This document shows, piece after piece, positions 1-9,878 of a DNA stretch of 64,000 nt. Source of the DNA: Pseudomonas agarici (lineage in GTDB: Bacteria > Pseudomonadota > Gammaproteobacteria > Pseudomonadales > Pseudomonadaceae); contig NZ_FOAR01000013.1 of the NCBI RefSeq assembly GCF_900109755.1, positions 89,030-153,029 of the forward strand, in the 5' to 3' direction. The notes under the pieces were generated by a model. It did not search any database. It saw only the letters and a program-made list of their open reading frames with translations, and was not told the origin of the DNA. The translations under genes and the position numbers were made by a program. How positions within the stretch are numbered: the first letter of the stretch is position 1; each line of letters begins with the position of its first letter.

Positions 1-1
1 G

Positions 2-1393
2 TTCGCCATCATGACGGTGGTCTGGGGAATCCTTGGCATGGGGCTCGGCGTATTCATCGCTTCTCAACTGGTCTGGCCGGAGCTGAATTTCGGTCTGCCG
101 TGGACGAGTTTTGGACGCCTGCGCCCGTTGCACACCAGCCTGGTGATCTTCGCCTTCGCTGGTTGTGCATTGTTTGCCACCTCCTACTATGTGGTGCAAC
201 GTACCTGCCAGGTGCGATTGATCTCCGATAGCCTGGCGGCCTTCCACTTCTGGGGCTGGCAGGCAGTGATCATCGGCGCCATCGTGACCCTGCCATTGGG
301 TTACACCACCACCAAGGAATACGCCGAACTGGAATGGCCGTTGGCGATCCTCCTGGCGATCGTCTGGGTGGCCTACGCGCTGGTGTTCTTCGGCACTATC
401 GTCAAGCGCAAGACCAAGCATATCTATGTCGGCAACTGGTTCTATGGTGCGTTCATTGTCGTCACCGCCATGTTGCACATCGTCAACCACGCGTCCCTGC
501 CGGTGAGCTTCTTCAAGTCCTATTCGGTCTACGCCGGGGCGACGGATGCGATGATCCAATGGTGGTATGGGCACAACGCGGTGGGTTTCTTCCTGACCAC
601 CGGGTTCCTCGGGATGATGTACTACTTCGTACCGAAACAGGCCGAGCGCCCGATCTACTCCTATCGCCTGTCCATCGTCCACTTCTGGGCACTGATCACC
701 CTGTACATCTGGGCCGGTCCCCATCACCTGCACTACACCGCCCTGCCGGATTGGGCGCAGTCGCTGGGCATGGCGATGTCGATCATCCTCCTGGCACCGA
801 GTTGGGGCGGCATGATCAACGGCATGATGACCCTTTCGGGCGCCTGGCATAAGCTGCGCACCGACCCGATCCTGCGCTTTCTGGTGGTGTCGCTGGCGTT
901 CTACGGCATGTCGACCTTCGAAGGTCCGATGATGGCGATCAAGACCGTCAACTCGCTCTCCCACTACACCGACTGGACCATCGGCCACGTTCACGCCGGC
1001 GCCCTCGGCTGGGTAGCGATGATCTCCATCGGCGCGATCTACCATATGATTCCCAAGCTGTTCGGTCGCGCGCAGATGCACAGTGTCAGCTTGATCAACA
1101 CCCACTTCTGGCTCGCGACCATCGGCACCGTACTCTACATCGCCTCGATGTGGGTCAATGGCATCACCCAAGGCCTGATGTGGCGAGCCATCAACGAGGA
1201 CGGCACCCTGACCTACTCGTTCGTCGAAGCCCTGGTCGCCAGCCACCCCGGCTACATCGTGCGTGCCCTGGGCGGTGCGTTCTTCGCCAGTGGGATGCTG
1301 TTCATGGCCTATAACGTGTACCGCACCGTTCGTGCCTCGAATCCGGCTGAAGCTGAAGCCGCCGCTCAGATCGCTGTCGTTGGAGCTCACTGA
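2..1393 (+). CDS. ccoN: cbb3-type cytochrome c oxidase subunit I, 5' end outside window
   Basis: Catalytic haem-copper subunit of the cbb3 oxidase, which reduces O2 to water at the inner membrane with high oxygen affinity. The reading frame is open to the left edge (F-A-I precedes the first ATG at 11). In known Pseudomonas CcoN these residues follow a short N-terminus, so about 15-20 codons lie outside the window and the ATG at 11 is internal. About twelve hydrophobic segments are visible. Histidine motifs include [18 protein letters not shown] and [14 protein letters not shown], as expected for haem and CuB ligands. It overlaps ccoO by one base (TGATG). Its promoter, usually Anr-controlled, is not in view. 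Confidence 0.97.
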   Translation, partial: FAIMTVVWGILGMGLGVFIASQLVWPELNFGLPWTSFGRLRPLHTSLVIFAFAGCALFATSYYVVQRTCQVRLISDSLAAFHFWGWQAVIIGAIVTLPLGYTTTKEYAELEWPLAILLAIVWVAYALVFFGTIVKRKTKHIYVGNWFYGAFIVVTAMLHIVNHASLPVSFFKSYSVYAGATDAMIQWWYGHNAVGFFLTTGFLGMMYYFVPKQAERPIYSYRLSIVHFWALITLYIWAGPHHLHYTALPDWAQSLGMAMSIILLAPSWGGMINGMMTLSGAWHKLRTDPILRFLVVSLAFYGMSTFEGPMMAIKTVNSLSHYTDWTIGHVHAGALGWVAMISIGAIYHMIPKLFGRAQMHSVSLINTHFWLATIGTVLYIASMWVNGITQGLMWRAINEDGTLTYSFVEALVASHPGYIVRALGGAFFASGMLFMAYNVYRTVRASNPAEAEAAAQIAVVGAH

Positions 1394-2001
1394 TGAAGCA
1401 CGAAGTCGTCGAGAAAAACATCGGCCTGCTAACCTTCTTCATGGTCATCGCTGTCAGCATCGGCGGCCTGACCCAGATCGTCCCTTTGTTCTTCCAGGAC
1501 GTCACCAACAAGCCGGTCGAAGGCATGAAGCCTCGCTCGGCCCTGGAACTGGAAGGCCGTGACCTCTACATCGCCAACGGGTGTGTCGGCTGCCACTCGC
1601 AGATGATCCGCCCCTTCCGCGCTGAAACCGAACGCTACGGACATTATTCGGTTGCCGGTGAAAGCGTCTGGGACCACCCGTTCCTGTGGGGCTCCAAGCG
1701 CACCGGTCCAGACCTCGCCCGCGTTGGCGGTCGTTACTCCGACGACTGGCACCGTGCGCACCTGTACAACCCACGCAACGTGGTGCCCGAGTCGAAAATG
1801 CCGGCGTACCCGTTCCTCGTGGAAAACAAACTCGACGGCAAGGACACCGCAAAAAAAATGGAAGTCCTGCGCACCCTGGGCGTGCCTTACACCGACGAAG
1901 ACATCGCCGGGGCGAGAGACGCCGTGAAGGGCAAGACCGAAATGGACGCGCTGGTGGCCTACTTGCAGGGCCTGGGCACCATCATTAAAAGCAAACGGTG
2001 A
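1393..2001 (+). CDS. ccoO: cbb3-type cytochrome c oxidase subunit II (monohaem cytochrome c)
   Basis: Membrane-anchored monohaem c-type cytochrome (202 aa) that passes electrons to CcoN. One N-terminal transmembrane anchor (about residues 13-35) is followed by a periplasmic domain with the haem motif CVGCH starting at C64. The family sequence [20 protein letters not shown] is intact. A later methionine in SKMPAYPF could be the distal haem ligand. The length is normal for the family. The start overlaps the ccoN stop, indicating translational coupling, and ccoQ begins five bases after the ccoO stop. Confidence 0.97.
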   Translation: MKHEVVEKNIGLLTFFMVIAVSIGGLTQIVPLFFQDVTNKPVEGMKPRSALELEGRDLYIANGCVGCHSQMIRPFRAETERYGHYSVAGESVWDHPFLWGSKRTGPDLARVGGRYSDDWHRAHLYNPRNVVPESKMPAYPFLVENKLDGKDTAKKMEVLRTLGVPYTDEDIAGARDAVKGKTEMDALVAYLQGLGTIIKSKR

Positions 2002-2006
2002 TCTGG

Positions 2007-2192
2007 ATGGATATCGGGATGATTCGTGGCCTGGGCACCGTCGTGGTGATGGTGGCCTTTATCGGCCTGGCGTTGTGGGTGTTCAGCCCCAAGCGCAAGT
2101 CGGAGTTTGACGACGCGACTTTGCTGCCTTTCGCGGATGACCCCGAAGCCATCAAGCACGTCGAGCAAGCTTCTAGGAGTAACAAAGAATGA
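2007..2192 (+). CDS. ccoQ: cbb3-type cytochrome c oxidase subunit CcoQ
   Basis: Small single-span membrane subunit (61 aa) that stabilises the cbb3 complex. A GTG at 1998 would add three residues and overlap ccoO. The ATG at 2007, starting [10 protein letters not shown], matches the usual Pseudomonas CcoQ N-terminus and is preferred. One transmembrane helix (about residues 8-25) is followed by the conserved FSPKRK and an acidic cytoplasmic tail. Its last codons overlap the start of ccoP by four bases. Confidence 0.93.
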   Translation: MDIGMIRGLGTVVVMVAFIGLALWVFSPKRKSEFDDATLLPFADDPEAIKHVEQASRSNKE

Positions 2193-3163
2193 CTACGTTC
2201 TGGAGTCTGTACGTCACAGTCCTCAGTCTGGGTACCATCTTCGCCCTGACCTGGCTGCTGCTGTCGACCCGCAAGGGCCAGCGCGCCGAGCAGACCGACG
2301 AGACAGTCGGCCACTCCTATGACGGGATCGAGGAATACGACAACCCGTTGCCGAAGTGGTGGTTCATGCTGTTCGTTGGCACCATCATCTTCGCCCTCGG
2401 CTACCTGGCGCTGTACCCGGGCCTGGGCAACTGGAAAGGCCTGTTGCCGGGTTATGGCTATCTGGACAACGACCAGCAGGTCCCCTTCGCCGACGGCCAG
2501 ACCGGCTGGACCGGCGTACATGAATGGGAGAAGGAAATGGCCCGCTCGGATGCGCGGTTCGGGCCGATCTTCGCCAAGTACGCCGCCATGCCGATCGAAG
2601 AAGTCGCCAAGGACCCGCTAGCCCTGAAAATGGGCGGTCGCCTGTTCGCGTCCAACTGCTCGGTATGCCATGGCTCCGACGCCAAGGGCGCCTATGGCTT
2701 CCCCAACCTGACCGACAACGACTGGCGCTGGGGCGGTGACCCGCAAACCATCAAGACCACCATCATGGGCGGTCGCCATGCGGTCATGCCGGCCTGGGCC
2801 GAGGTAATTGGCGAACAGGGCGTGGCCGATGTGGCCGCCTTCGTGCTGACCAATCTCGACGGTCGCAAGCTGCCGGAAGGCGCCAAGGCCGACCCGGCCA
2901 ACGGGCAAAAGCTCTTCGCCGCCAACTGCGTGGCCTGCCATGGTCCGGAGGGCAAGGGCACCCCAGCCATGGGCGCACCCAACCTGACGCACCCTGGTGC
3001 GTTCATCTACGGCTCGAGCTTCGCGCAACTGCAGCAGACCATTCGTCACGGTCGCCAGGGCCAGATGCCTGCCCAGGAACAGACCCAGGGCAACGACAAG
3101 GTCCACCTGCTGGCCGCCTATGTCTACAGCCTGTCCCATGGCGACAACAAGCCCGCGGAATAA
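2189..3163 (+). CDS. ccoP: cbb3-type cytochrome c oxidase subunit III (dihaem cytochrome c)
   Basis: Dihaem c-type cytochrome (324 aa) that receives electrons from soluble cytochromes c and hands them to CcoO. Two N-terminal hydrophobic segments (about residues 3-23 and 55-75) match the longer Pseudomonas form. Two haem motifs follow, CSVCH from C157 and CVACH from C247, each in a cytochrome c fold. It is the last gene of ccoNOQP; a hairpin with a T-run lies about 30 bases downstream. Confidence 0.97.
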   Translation: MTTFWSLYVTVLSLGTIFALTWLLLSTRKGQRAEQTDETVGHSYDGIEEYDNPLPKWWFMLFVGTIIFALGYLALYPGLGNWKGLLPGYGYLDNDQQVPFADGQTGWTGVHEWEKEMARSDARFGPIFAKYAAMPIEEVAKDPLALKMGGRLFASNCSVCHGSDAKGAYGFPNLTDNDWRWGGDPQTIKTTIMGGRHAVMPAWAEVIGEQGVADVAAFVLTNLDGRKLPEGAKADPANGQKLFAANCVACHGPEGKGTPAMGAPNLTHPGAFIYGSSFAQLQQTIRHGRQGQMPAQEQTQGNDKVHLLAAYVYSLSHGDNKPAE

Positions 3164-3190
3164 ACTCCCGGCTCGCCGCTCCACCCATGA

Positions 3191-3222
3191 CCCCGTCGGT
3201 GCAGACTGGCGGGGCCTTTTTT
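3191..3222 (+). terminator. Rho-independent terminator after ccoNOQP
   Basis: The stem CCCCGTC/GGCGGGG (one G-T wobble) with a ten-base loop is followed by CC and six T residues. It lies 28 bases after the ccoP stop and separates the structural operon from ccoGHIS. Confidence 0.75.
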
Positions 3223-3287
3223 ATCCGCAAGCGCTCTATCACGTGGGTAATCCGCATGCTAGGCCAGGCGATTTCATCTATAGTCAA

Positions 3288-3301
3288 TTGACCTGCATCA
3301 T
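3288..3301 (+). promoter_or_regulatory. Candidate Anr/FNR box upstream of ccoG
   Basis: TTGACCTGCATCAT differs from the Anr/FNR consensus TTGAT-N4-ATCAA by one base in each half. An activator centred at -41.5 would place transcription start near 3336. TATTCG at 3323-3328 sits where the -10 element should be. The rest of the 300-base ccoP-ccoG gap holds only the terminator and this putative promoter with a long leader. Oxygen control of ccoG through Anr is an inference; the anr gene lies 6 kb downstream. Confidence 0.5.
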
Positions 3302-3463
3302 GTTTTGTTACATTTGCTGCACTATTCGGATCGCTCCCTCAACGCGACCAAAGGTCGCACCCTTGAGCCAGAGTGACAGGCGTATCATTACGCCACTGCA
3401 CTACCCTTTCTGATCGCGGTCGGCATGTACTGACCGAGGCTTTTCCCCCTACCGTGGGATGCA

Positions 3464-4882
3464 ATGATGAGCAAGCAAATTCCGGTACACGACGTTACTC
3501 CGCCTGCACAGCACTCGAACAACACCGTCGATCTCTACGCTTCACGCGAAAAAATCTACACCCGTGCCTTCACTGGCCTGTTCCGCAACCTGCGGATAGC
3601 CGGCGGTGCCGCGCTGTTCCTGCTGTATTTCGGGACCGTATGGCTGGACTGGGGTGGCCACCAGGCGGTCTGGTGGAACCTGCCCGAGCGCAAGTTCTTC
3701 ATCTTCGGTGCAACCTTCTGGCCCCAGGACTTCATCCTGCTCTCCGGCATGCTGATCATCGCCGCCTTCGGCCTGTTCTTCATCACCGTCTACGCCGGGC
3801 GCGTCTGGTGCGGCTACACCTGCCCGCAAAGCGTCTGGACCTGGATCTTCATGTGGTGCGAAAAGATCACCGAAGGCGACCGCAACCAGCGCATCAAGAT
3901 CGACAAGGCGCCCATGAGCGCCAACAAATTCCTGCGCAAGTTCGCCAAACACAGCCTCTGGTTGTTGATCGGCTTCGTCACCGGCATGACCTTTGTCGGT
4001 TACTTCTCGCCGATCCGTGAACTGATTATCGACTTCTTCACCGGCCAGGCCGATGGCTGGTCGTATTTCTGGGTCGCTTTCTTCACCCTCGCCACCTACG
4101 GTAATGCCGGTTGGCTGCGCGAGCAGGTGTGCATCTACATGTGCCCTTACGCACGCTTCCAGAGCGTAATGTTCGACAAGGACACGCTGATCGTCTCCTA
4201 CGACCCACGCCGTGGCGAAGATCGTGGCCCACGCAAGAAAGGTATCGACTATCAGGCTCAGGGCCTGGGCGACTGCATCGATTGCACAATGTGCGTACAG
4301 GTCTGCCCCACCGGCATCGACATCCGCGACGGCCTGCAGGTCGAATGCATCGGCTGCGCCGCCTGCATCGACGCCTGCGACAGCGTCATGGACAAGATGG
4401 AATACCCACGCGGCCTGATCAGCTACACCACCGAACACAACCTCTCCGGGCAGAAGACCCAGCATTTGCGGCCACGCCTGATCGGTTATGCAGTGGTTCT
4501 GCTGGCAATGATCAGCCTACTGGTGAGTGCCTTCTTCATGCGCTCGCTGGTGGGTTTCGACGTCAGCAAGGACCGTGTGCTCTATCGCGAAAATGCCGAG
4601 GGGCGGATCGAAAACGTCTACAGCCTGAAGATCATGAACAAGGACCAACGCGACCACACTTACGTCCTCGACGCCAGTGGCCTGCCGGACCTGAAGCTGC
4701 AAGGCCGGCGTGAGATCAAGGTACCCGCTGGCGAGATTTTCAGCATGCCGGTCGAACTGTCCAGCGCCCCCGAACAACTGCCGTCGAGTACCAATGAGGT
4801 GAAATTCATTCTCCGCGATGCCGATGACGACAGCGTCCACATTGAAGCCAAGAGCCGATTCATCGGTCCACAAATTCGCTAA
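3464..4882 (+). CDS. ccoG: Cytochrome c oxidase accessory protein CcoG (FixG/RdxA family)
   Basis: Membrane iron-sulfur protein (472 aa) of the cbb3 maturation operon; family members reduce copper for delivery to the oxidase. Several transmembrane segments in the first 220 residues are followed by two [4Fe-4S] ferredoxin-type clusters: CIDCTMCVQVCP from C271 and CIGCAACIDACD from C295. A C-terminal membrane span (about residues 340-360) leads to an Ig-like periplasmic tail. A CGYTCPQSVWTW motif is present in the N-terminal half. Start choice is between adjacent ATGs at 3464 and 3467. ccoH follows after 11 bases. Confidence 0.96.
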   Translation: MMSKQIPVHDVTPPAQHSNNTVDLYASREKIYTRAFTGLFRNLRIAGGAALFLLYFGTVWLDWGGHQAVWWNLPERKFFIFGATFWPQDFILLSGMLIIAAFGLFFITVYAGRVWCGYTCPQSVWTWIFMWCEKITEGDRNQRIKIDKAPMSANKFLRKFAKHSLWLLIGFVTGMTFVGYFSPIRELIIDFFTGQADGWSYFWVAFFTLATYGNAGWLREQVCIYMCPYARFQSVMFDKDTLIVSYDPRRGEDRGPRKKGIDYQAQGLGDCIDCTMCVQVCPTGIDIRDGLQVECIGCAACIDACDSVMDKMEYPRGLISYTTEHNLSGQKTQHLRPRLIGYAVVLLAMISLLVSAFFMRSLVGFDVSKDRVLYRENAEGRIENVYSLKIMNKDQRDHTYVLDASGLPDLKLQGRREIKVPAGEIFSMPVELSSAPEQLPSSTNEVKFILRDADDDSVHIEAKSRFIGPQIR

Positions 4883-4893
4883 GGGAATCCACG

Positions 4894-5433
4894 ATGTCCG
4901 TCGCCACCGCCACCAGCCCCTGGTACAAGCACCTTTGGCCCTGGATCATTATCGCCATCCTGGCCTGCTCGGTGACCCTGACCCTGTCTATGGTGACCAT
5001 CGCGGTGAAGAACCCGGACAACCTGGTCAACGACAACTACTACGAGGCCGGCAAGGGCATCAACCGCTCGCTGGACCGTGAGCTGCTGGCCCAGACCCTG
5101 CAGATGCGGGCCAACCTACGCCTCGACGAAGTCACCGGCGAAGTCGACCTGCGCCTGAGCGGCGCCAGCTATCCGGCGACCCTGCAACTCAACCTGATCT
5201 CGCCGACCCAGCCGCAGAAGGATCGACGGATCATCCTGACCCGTAGCGAGACCGAACAAGGGCGCTATATCGGCCAGTTGAGCGACAAGGTCGAAGGCCG
5301 GCGTTTCGTCGAGCTGCTGGGCAAGCAGGACGACAGGACCTGGCGTATGTTCGAGGAAGAGCAGGTCAGCCACGACCAAGACCTGCTGCTGGGCGACGAG
5401 CCACTGCAAGGCGCCGAAGACCTCGCCAAGTAA
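4894..5433 (+). CDS. ccoH: FixH/CcoH family cbb3 assembly protein
   Basis: Single-span membrane protein (179 aa) needed to assemble or stabilise the cbb3 oxidase. A transmembrane helix at about residues 15-37 is followed by the family signature around NDNYYEAGKGINRSLDRE and a periplasmic beta-rich domain. It lies between ccoG and ccoI in the usual ccoGHIS order. The next gene starts 43 bases later, so the four genes are probably one transcript. Confidence 0.93.
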   Translation: MSVATATSPWYKHLWPWIIIAILACSVTLTLSMVTIAVKNPDNLVNDNYYEAGKGINRSLDRELLAQTLQMRANLRLDEVTGEVDLRLSGASYPATLQLNLISPTQPQKDRRIILTRSETEQGRYIGQLSDKVEGRRFVELLGKQDDRTWRMFEEEQVSHDQDLLLGDEPLQGAEDLAK

Positions 5434-5476
5434 CCTCGCTCGCCACCGAAGTCCGCTTGCCGGAATTGATTGACCG

Positions 5477-7936
5477 ATGGCCCCTATGACCCGTCCCGTA
5501 CCCTGCTACCACTGCGCCCTGCCGGTCCCCGCTGGCAGTCGCTTCACCGCGGTCGTCCTCGATGAAACCCGCGAATTCTGCTGTCCCGGCTGCCAGGCTG
5601 TGGCCGAAGCTATCGTCGCCGGCGGTCTGGCGCATTACTACAGCCACCGCAGCGAACCCTGCGCCAACCCCGCCGTGCTGCCGGTGCAACTGCCGGACGA
5701 ACTGGCGCTATACGACCGCGCCGATGTGCAGCAACCCTTTGTCCACCACGATGGCGAGCTTGTCGAAGCCACCTTGCTGATGGAGGGCATCAGTTGCGCC
5801 GCCTGCGGCTGGCTGATCGAAAAACACCTGCGCAACCTGCCGGCCGTGGCCGAGGCGAGCCTGAACCTGTCCAATCATCGGTTGCAGGTGCGCTGGATCG
5901 ACAGCCAACTGGCCCTGAGTACATTGCTCGTCGAGCTACGCCAGATCGGCTACGCCGCCCACCCTTACCAGCCCGACCGCGCCAGCGAACAATTGGCCAG
6001 CGAAAACCGCAAGTCCTTGCGCCAGCTAGGCCTGGCCGGCTTGCTGTGGTTCCAGGCAATGATGGCGACCATGGCCACCTGGCCGGAATTCAATATCGAC
6101 CTGAGCCCCGAGCTGCACACCATCCTGCGTTGGGTCGCACTGTTCCTCACCACCCCGATTGTCTTCTACAGCTGCGCGCCGTTCTTTCGTGGCGCTCTGC
6201 GCGACCTGCGCACCCGGCACCTGACCATGGACGTCTCGGTCTCGCTGGCGATCGGCAGCGCTTATTGCGCCGGGATCTGGACCGCGATCAGCGGCGTCGG
6301 CGAGCTGTATTTCGATGCCGTGGGCATGTTCGCCCTGTTTCTGCTCACCGGTCGTTACCTTGAGCGTCGCGCCCGCGAGCGCACGGCGGCGGCCACCGCG
6401 CAACTGGTCAATCTGCTGCCGGCTTCCTGCCTGCGCCTGCTCGCGGACGGCCAGAGCGAACGAATCCTGCTCAGCGAACTGCGCCAGGGCGACCGCGTGT
6501 TGGTGCATCCCGGCGCCGTATTGCCGGCGGACGGCAGGATTCTCGACGGCCAGTCGAGTATCGATGAATCGCTGCTGACCGGTGAATACCTGCCGCAACC
6601 GCATGCTCCGGGGGACGCGGTCACCGCCGGCACGTTGAACGTCGAGGGAGCACTGACGGTCGAGGTCCTGGCCCTCGGCCAGGACACCCGCCTGTCCGCA
6701 ATCGTTCGCCTGCTGGAGCGCGCCCAAAGCGAAAAACCACGCCTGGCAAAGATCGCCGACCGCGCCTCGCAATGGTTCCTGCTGCTGTCGCTGATCGCAG
6801 CAGCGGCCATCGGCCTGCTCTGGTGGCAGCTCGACCCGGAGCGGGCGTTCTGGATCGTTCTGGCGATGCTGGTGGCAACCTGCCCATGTGCGCTATCGCT
6901 GGCCACTCCGACAGCGCTGACCGCCGCCACCGGCACACTGCACAAGCTCGGCCTGCTGCTGACTCGCGGCCATGTCCTCGAAGGTCTGAATCAGATCGAC
7001 ACGGTGATTTTCGACAAGACCGGCACCCTGACCGAGGGCCGCCTGACCTTGCGCACCATCCAGCCATTGCGCGAGTTGGACAGCGAGTACTGCCTGGCTC
7101 TAGCCGCCGCCCTGGAAAGCCGTTCCGAACACCCGATTGCCAAAGCTTTCGGTCGCACCCCGCAAATCGCCGAAGATGTCCTGAGCACACCCGGACGTGG
7201 CTTGGCGGGCCGCGTCGGCGAACAGCAGCTACGTATCGGCCAGGCGGCTTTCGTCTGTGAGCTCAGCGGTTGCGCGATCCCCGCGCCGCCGCAGGCCAGC
7301 GGGCAATGGCTGCTGTTGGGCGACAGCCACGGCGCCCTCGCCTGGTTGGTTCTCGACGACCGACTGCGCAGCGATGCACCGGACTTGCTCGCGGCCTGTC
7401 GCGCGCGCGGCTGGCGGACCCTGTTGCTGTCCGGTGACAGCTCGCCGATGGTCGCCAGTATCGCCACGGAGTTGGGTATCGACGAGGCCCGTGGCGGACT
7501 GCGTCCAGAGGACAAGCTGCAAGTCCTGAAACAACTGCAACAACAAGGGCACAAGGTGTTGATGCTTGGCGACGGCGTCAACGATGTGCCGGTCCTGGCC
7601 GCCGCCGATATCAGCGTTGCCATGGGCTCGGCCACGGACCTGGCGAAAACCAATGCCGACGCGGTACTGCTGTGCAATCGCCTGGATGCCCTGGCGCAGG
7701 CCTTCGGTCTGGCCCGCCGCACCCGTCGGGTAATCATCGAGAACCTGATCTGGGCGGCGCTGTACAATGGTCTCATGTTGCCGTTCGCCGCCCTCGGCTG
7801 GATCACTCCGGTGTGGGCCGCGGTCGGTATGTCCATCAGTTCGTTGACGGTGGTGTTGAATGCCCTGCGCTTGACTCGCCAACCGAGCCCGCCGGTCAAC
7901 CAGGTCCTACCCGATACCCGCCCGCTGCCGGCCTGA
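5477..7936 (+). CDS. ccoI: Copper-translocating P1B-type ATPase for cbb3 oxidase (CcoI/FixI)
   Basis: P-type ATPase (819 aa) that supplies copper for CuB insertion during cbb3 assembly. An N-terminal cysteine-rich segment (CYHC from C10, then CCPGCQ) precedes a heavy-metal-associated domain with CAAC at C107-C110. The transmembrane core carries the CPC metal motif at C469-C471. The phosphorylated aspartate is D513 in DKTGTLTEG. The hinge motif GDGVNDVPVLAAADISVAMG closes the catalytic domain. The ATG at 5486 is an alternative start. It sits between ccoH and ccoS. Confidence 0.96.
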   Translation: MAPMTRPVPCYHCALPVPAGSRFTAVVLDETREFCCPGCQAVAEAIVAGGLAHYYSHRSEPCANPAVLPVQLPDELALYDRADVQQPFVHHDGELVEATLLMEGISCAACGWLIEKHLRNLPAVAEASLNLSNHRLQVRWIDSQLALSTLLVELRQIGYAAHPYQPDRASEQLASENRKSLRQLGLAGLLWFQAMMATMATWPEFNIDLSPELHTILRWVALFLTTPIVFYSCAPFFRGALRDLRTRHLTMDVSVSLAIGSAYCAGIWTAISGVGELYFDAVGMFALFLLTGRYLERRARERTAAATAQLVNLLPASCLRLLADGQSERILLSELRQGDRVLVHPGAVLPADGRILDGQSSIDESLLTGEYLPQPHAPGDAVTAGTLNVEGALTVEVLALGQDTRLSAIVRLLERAQSEKPRLAKIADRASQWFLLLSLIAAAAIGLLWWQLDPERAFWIVLAMLVATCPCALSLATPTALTAATGTLHKLGLLLTRGHVLEGLNQIDTVIFDKTGTLTEGRLTLRTIQPLRELDSEYCLALAAALESRSEHPIAKAFGRTPQIAEDVLSTPGRGLAGRVGEQQLRIGQAAFVCELSGCAIPAPPQASGQWLLLGDSHGALAWLVLDDRLRSDAPDLLAACRARGWRTLLLSGDSSPMVASIATELGIDEARGGLRPEDKLQVLKQLQQQGHKVLMLGDGVNDVPVLAAADISVAMGSATDLAKTNADAVLLCNRLDALAQAFGLARRTRRVIIENLIWAALYNGLMLPFAALGWITPVWAAVGMSISSLTVVLNALRLTRQPSPPVNQVLPDTRPLPA

Positions 7937-7958
7937 GCCGTGCGGGCCTGGAGCAAAG

Positions 7959-8177
7959 ATGCCAGCTCTTTACGTGATGATCCCAGCGGCACTGCTGATC
8001 GTCGCCATCGCCGTCTACATCTTCTTCTGGGCGGTGGACAGCGGCCAATACGACGATCTCGACGGTCCGGCCCACAGTATCCTGTTCGACGACCAGGACC
8101 CTAACCACCAGGCCGCCATCGAGGAGGCCAACGGGACTCCCCGCGACCACGACCAGCAGGCCCCTCCCCATGCTTGA
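7959..8177 (+). CDS. ccoS: cbb3-type cytochrome oxidase assembly protein CcoS
   Basis: Small one-helix membrane protein (72 aa) required for cofactor insertion into CcoN. A hydrophobic helix at residues 4-27 is followed by the family signature FFWAVDSGQYDDLDGPAHSI. The acidic tail is longer than in minimal CcoS proteins. The gene starts 22 bases after ccoI and overlaps the following membrane protein gene by 8 bases, so the three are translationally linked. Confidence 0.93.
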   Translation: MPALYVMIPAALLIVAIAVYIFFWAVDSGQYDDLDGPAHSILFDDQDPNHQAAIEEANGTPRDHDQQAPPHA

Positions 8178-8853
8178 ACTGGCGCCCCTGTTGGTCTCGG
8201 CGGTGATTCTCGGCTTGCTCGGCGGCGGTCATTGCCTGGGCATGTGCGGCGGCCTGATGGGTGCCCTGACTCTGGCGATTCCCCAGCAACAGCGAGCCCG
8301 ACGCCTGCGCCTGCTACTGGCTTACAATCTAGGGCGGATTCTCAGCTACACCGCCGCCGGCCTGTTGATCGGCCTCCTCGGTTGGGCAGCGGCCAACAGT
8401 CCGGCGGCAATGCTGTTGCGGGTGCTGGCCGGCTTGTTGCTGATCGTCATGGGCCTGTACCTGGCCGGTTGGTGGAACGGCCTGATCCGCGTGGAAAGCC
8501 TCGGGCGCGGCCTGTGGCGACATATCCAGCCCGTCGCCAGCCGCCTGTTGCCAGTGTCTAGCCTGCCCCGAGCCTTGCTGCTCGGGGCATTGTGGGGTTG
8601 GCTGCCCTGTGGCCTGGTCTACAGCACACTGCTATGGGCAGCGAGCCAGGGCAATGCTGTCGACAGCGCGCTGCTGATGCTGGCCTTCGGCCTCGGGACC
8701 TGGCCGATCCTGCTAGCCACCGGGCTGGCGGCGGAACGGGTCACAGCGATCCTGCGCAAGCGCAGCGTGCGCCTGGGCGGTGGGTTGCTGGTTATGTTGT
8801 TCGGCTTGTGGACCCTACCCGGCCCTCATCAACACTGGTTGATGGGGCACTGA
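8170..8853 (+). CDS. Sulfite exporter TauE/SafE family protein of the cco maturation operon
   Basis: Polytopic inner-membrane protein (227 aa), about six hydrophobic helices. The N-terminal GGGHCLGMCGGLMGAL, with His and Cys residues, is typical of the UreH/DsbD-like TauE branch commonly found next to ccoS. That branch is suspected of a role in metal or thiol handling during oxidase assembly; the substrate is not known. A second Cys sits in GWLPCGLVYSTLLWA. The start overlaps ccoS by eight bases. In related Pseudomonas the next gene is hemN; here only a fragment of it appears. Confidence 0.85.
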   Translation: MLELAPLLVSAVILGLLGGGHCLGMCGGLMGALTLAIPQQQRARRLRLLLAYNLGRILSYTAAGLLIGLLGWAAANSPAAMLLRVLAGLLLIVMGLYLAGWWNGLIRVESLGRGLWRHIQPVASRLLPVSSLPRALLLGALWGWLPCGLVYSTLLWAASQGNAVDSALLMLAFGLGTWPILLATGLAAERVTAILRKRSVRLGGGLLVMLFGLWTLPGPHQHWLMGH

Positions 8854-8916
8854 TCCTTGTGACGAGCGAGGTCCTCGGAACGCTGCATCGTCCTGTCGGC
8901 CCGGTCGGGGTGCAGG

Positions 8917-8976
8917 GTGTTCGATGCCTACCTGGGACAGCAGCGTCGCCGGCGGCTTTCCCCCCAAATCATCTAA
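8917..8976 (+). pseudogene. hemN: Probable 3'-terminal remnant of hemN
   Basis: Read in frame to the TAA at 8974-8976, this stretch gives V-FDAYLGQQRRRRLSPQII. It resembles the extreme C-terminus of Pseudomonas oxygen-independent coproporphyrinogen III oxidase, where a C-x-x-FD-x-YL motif is followed by a basic tail ending FSxxI. Upstream the similarity fades at once and no radical-SAM CxxxCxxC sequence exists between 8854 and 9085. hemN normally sits between the TauE-like gene and anr, so a deletion leaving a scrap is the simplest reading. The similarity rests on memory of the family. Confidence 0.5.
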
Positions 8977-9085
8977 AACTCAGATGACTGCGGACCGCTG
9001 TACCATCCCGGCACACGCTGGCCTCAAGAACTCCCACTGAGGTACCCTTACAGTTTATGCGTGTCACCCTACAAGGATTTGAGAA

Positions 9086-9820
9086 ATGTCTGAGCCCGTG
9101 AAACTGCGCTCCCACAGCCAGGCTCATTGCAAGGATTGCAGCCTGGCTCCTCTCTGTCTGCCACTTTCACTGAATCTGGAAGACATGGATGCGCTGGACG
9201 AAATCGTCAAACGTGGGCGTCCGCTGAAAAAAGGCGAGTTCCTGTTTCATCAAGGCGACACCTTCAGCTCCGTTTATGCTGTACGTTCGGGGGCCTTGAA
9301 GACTTTCAGCCTGAGCGACGGTGGCGAAGAACAGATCACCGGCTTTCACTTGCCCAGCGAACTGGTCGGCTTGTCCGGCATGGATACCGAGACCCACCCC
9401 GTATCGGCCCGGGCCCTGGAGACCACCTCGGTCTGCGAGATTCCCTTTGAGCGCCTGGACGAACTGGCCCTGCAACTGCCGCCATTGCGCCGTCAGTTGA
9501 TGCGAGTGATGAGCCGAGAAATCCGCGACGACCAGCAAATGATGCTGTTGCTGTCGAAAAAGACCGCTGACGAGCGGATCGCTACCTTCCTGGTCAACCT
9601 TTCCGCACGTTTTCGCGCCCGCGGATTCTCCGCCCGGCAGTTCCGCTTGAGCATGTCGCGCCACGAGATCGGCAACTACCTGGGGCTGGCGGTGGAAACC
9701 GTATCCCGAGTGTTCACCCGTTTCCAGGTCAACGAACTGATCGTCGCCGAAGGCAAGGAAGTGCAGCTCCTCGACCCGATCCAACTCTGCGCGCTTGCCG
9801 GCGGTTCGCTCGAAGGCTGA
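9086..9820 (+). CDS. anr: Anr, oxygen-sensing FNR/CRP-family transcription regulator
   Basis: Global anaerobic regulator (244 aa). A [4Fe-4S] cluster lets it dimerise and bind TTGAT-N4-ATCAA boxes at low oxygen. Three N-terminal cysteines (C15, C18, C24) and C117 are the cluster ligands. A cyclic-nucleotide-type beta-barrel spans about residues 30-150, then a dimerisation helix and a winged helix-turn-helix whose recognition helix contains [11 protein letters not shown]. An AAGGA ribosome site precedes the ATG. It is transcribed in the same direction as the cco genes it normally controls, with apt 58 bases beyond. Confidence 0.97.
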   Translation: MSEPVKLRSHSQAHCKDCSLAPLCLPLSLNLEDMDALDEIVKRGRPLKKGEFLFHQGDTFSSVYAVRSGALKTFSLSDGGEEQITGFHLPSELVGLSGMDTETHPVSARALETTSVCEIPFERLDELALQLPPLRRQLMRVMSREIRDDQQMMLLLSKKTADERIATFLVNLSARFRARGFSARQFRLSMSRHEIGNYLGLAVETVSRVFTRFQVNELIVAEGKEVQLLDPIQLCALAGGSLEG

Positions 9821-9878
9821 TCCAGACACACGTCGCGGGTATACTGGGGCGCTTACAGCCTTCCAGGACACCGCGACG

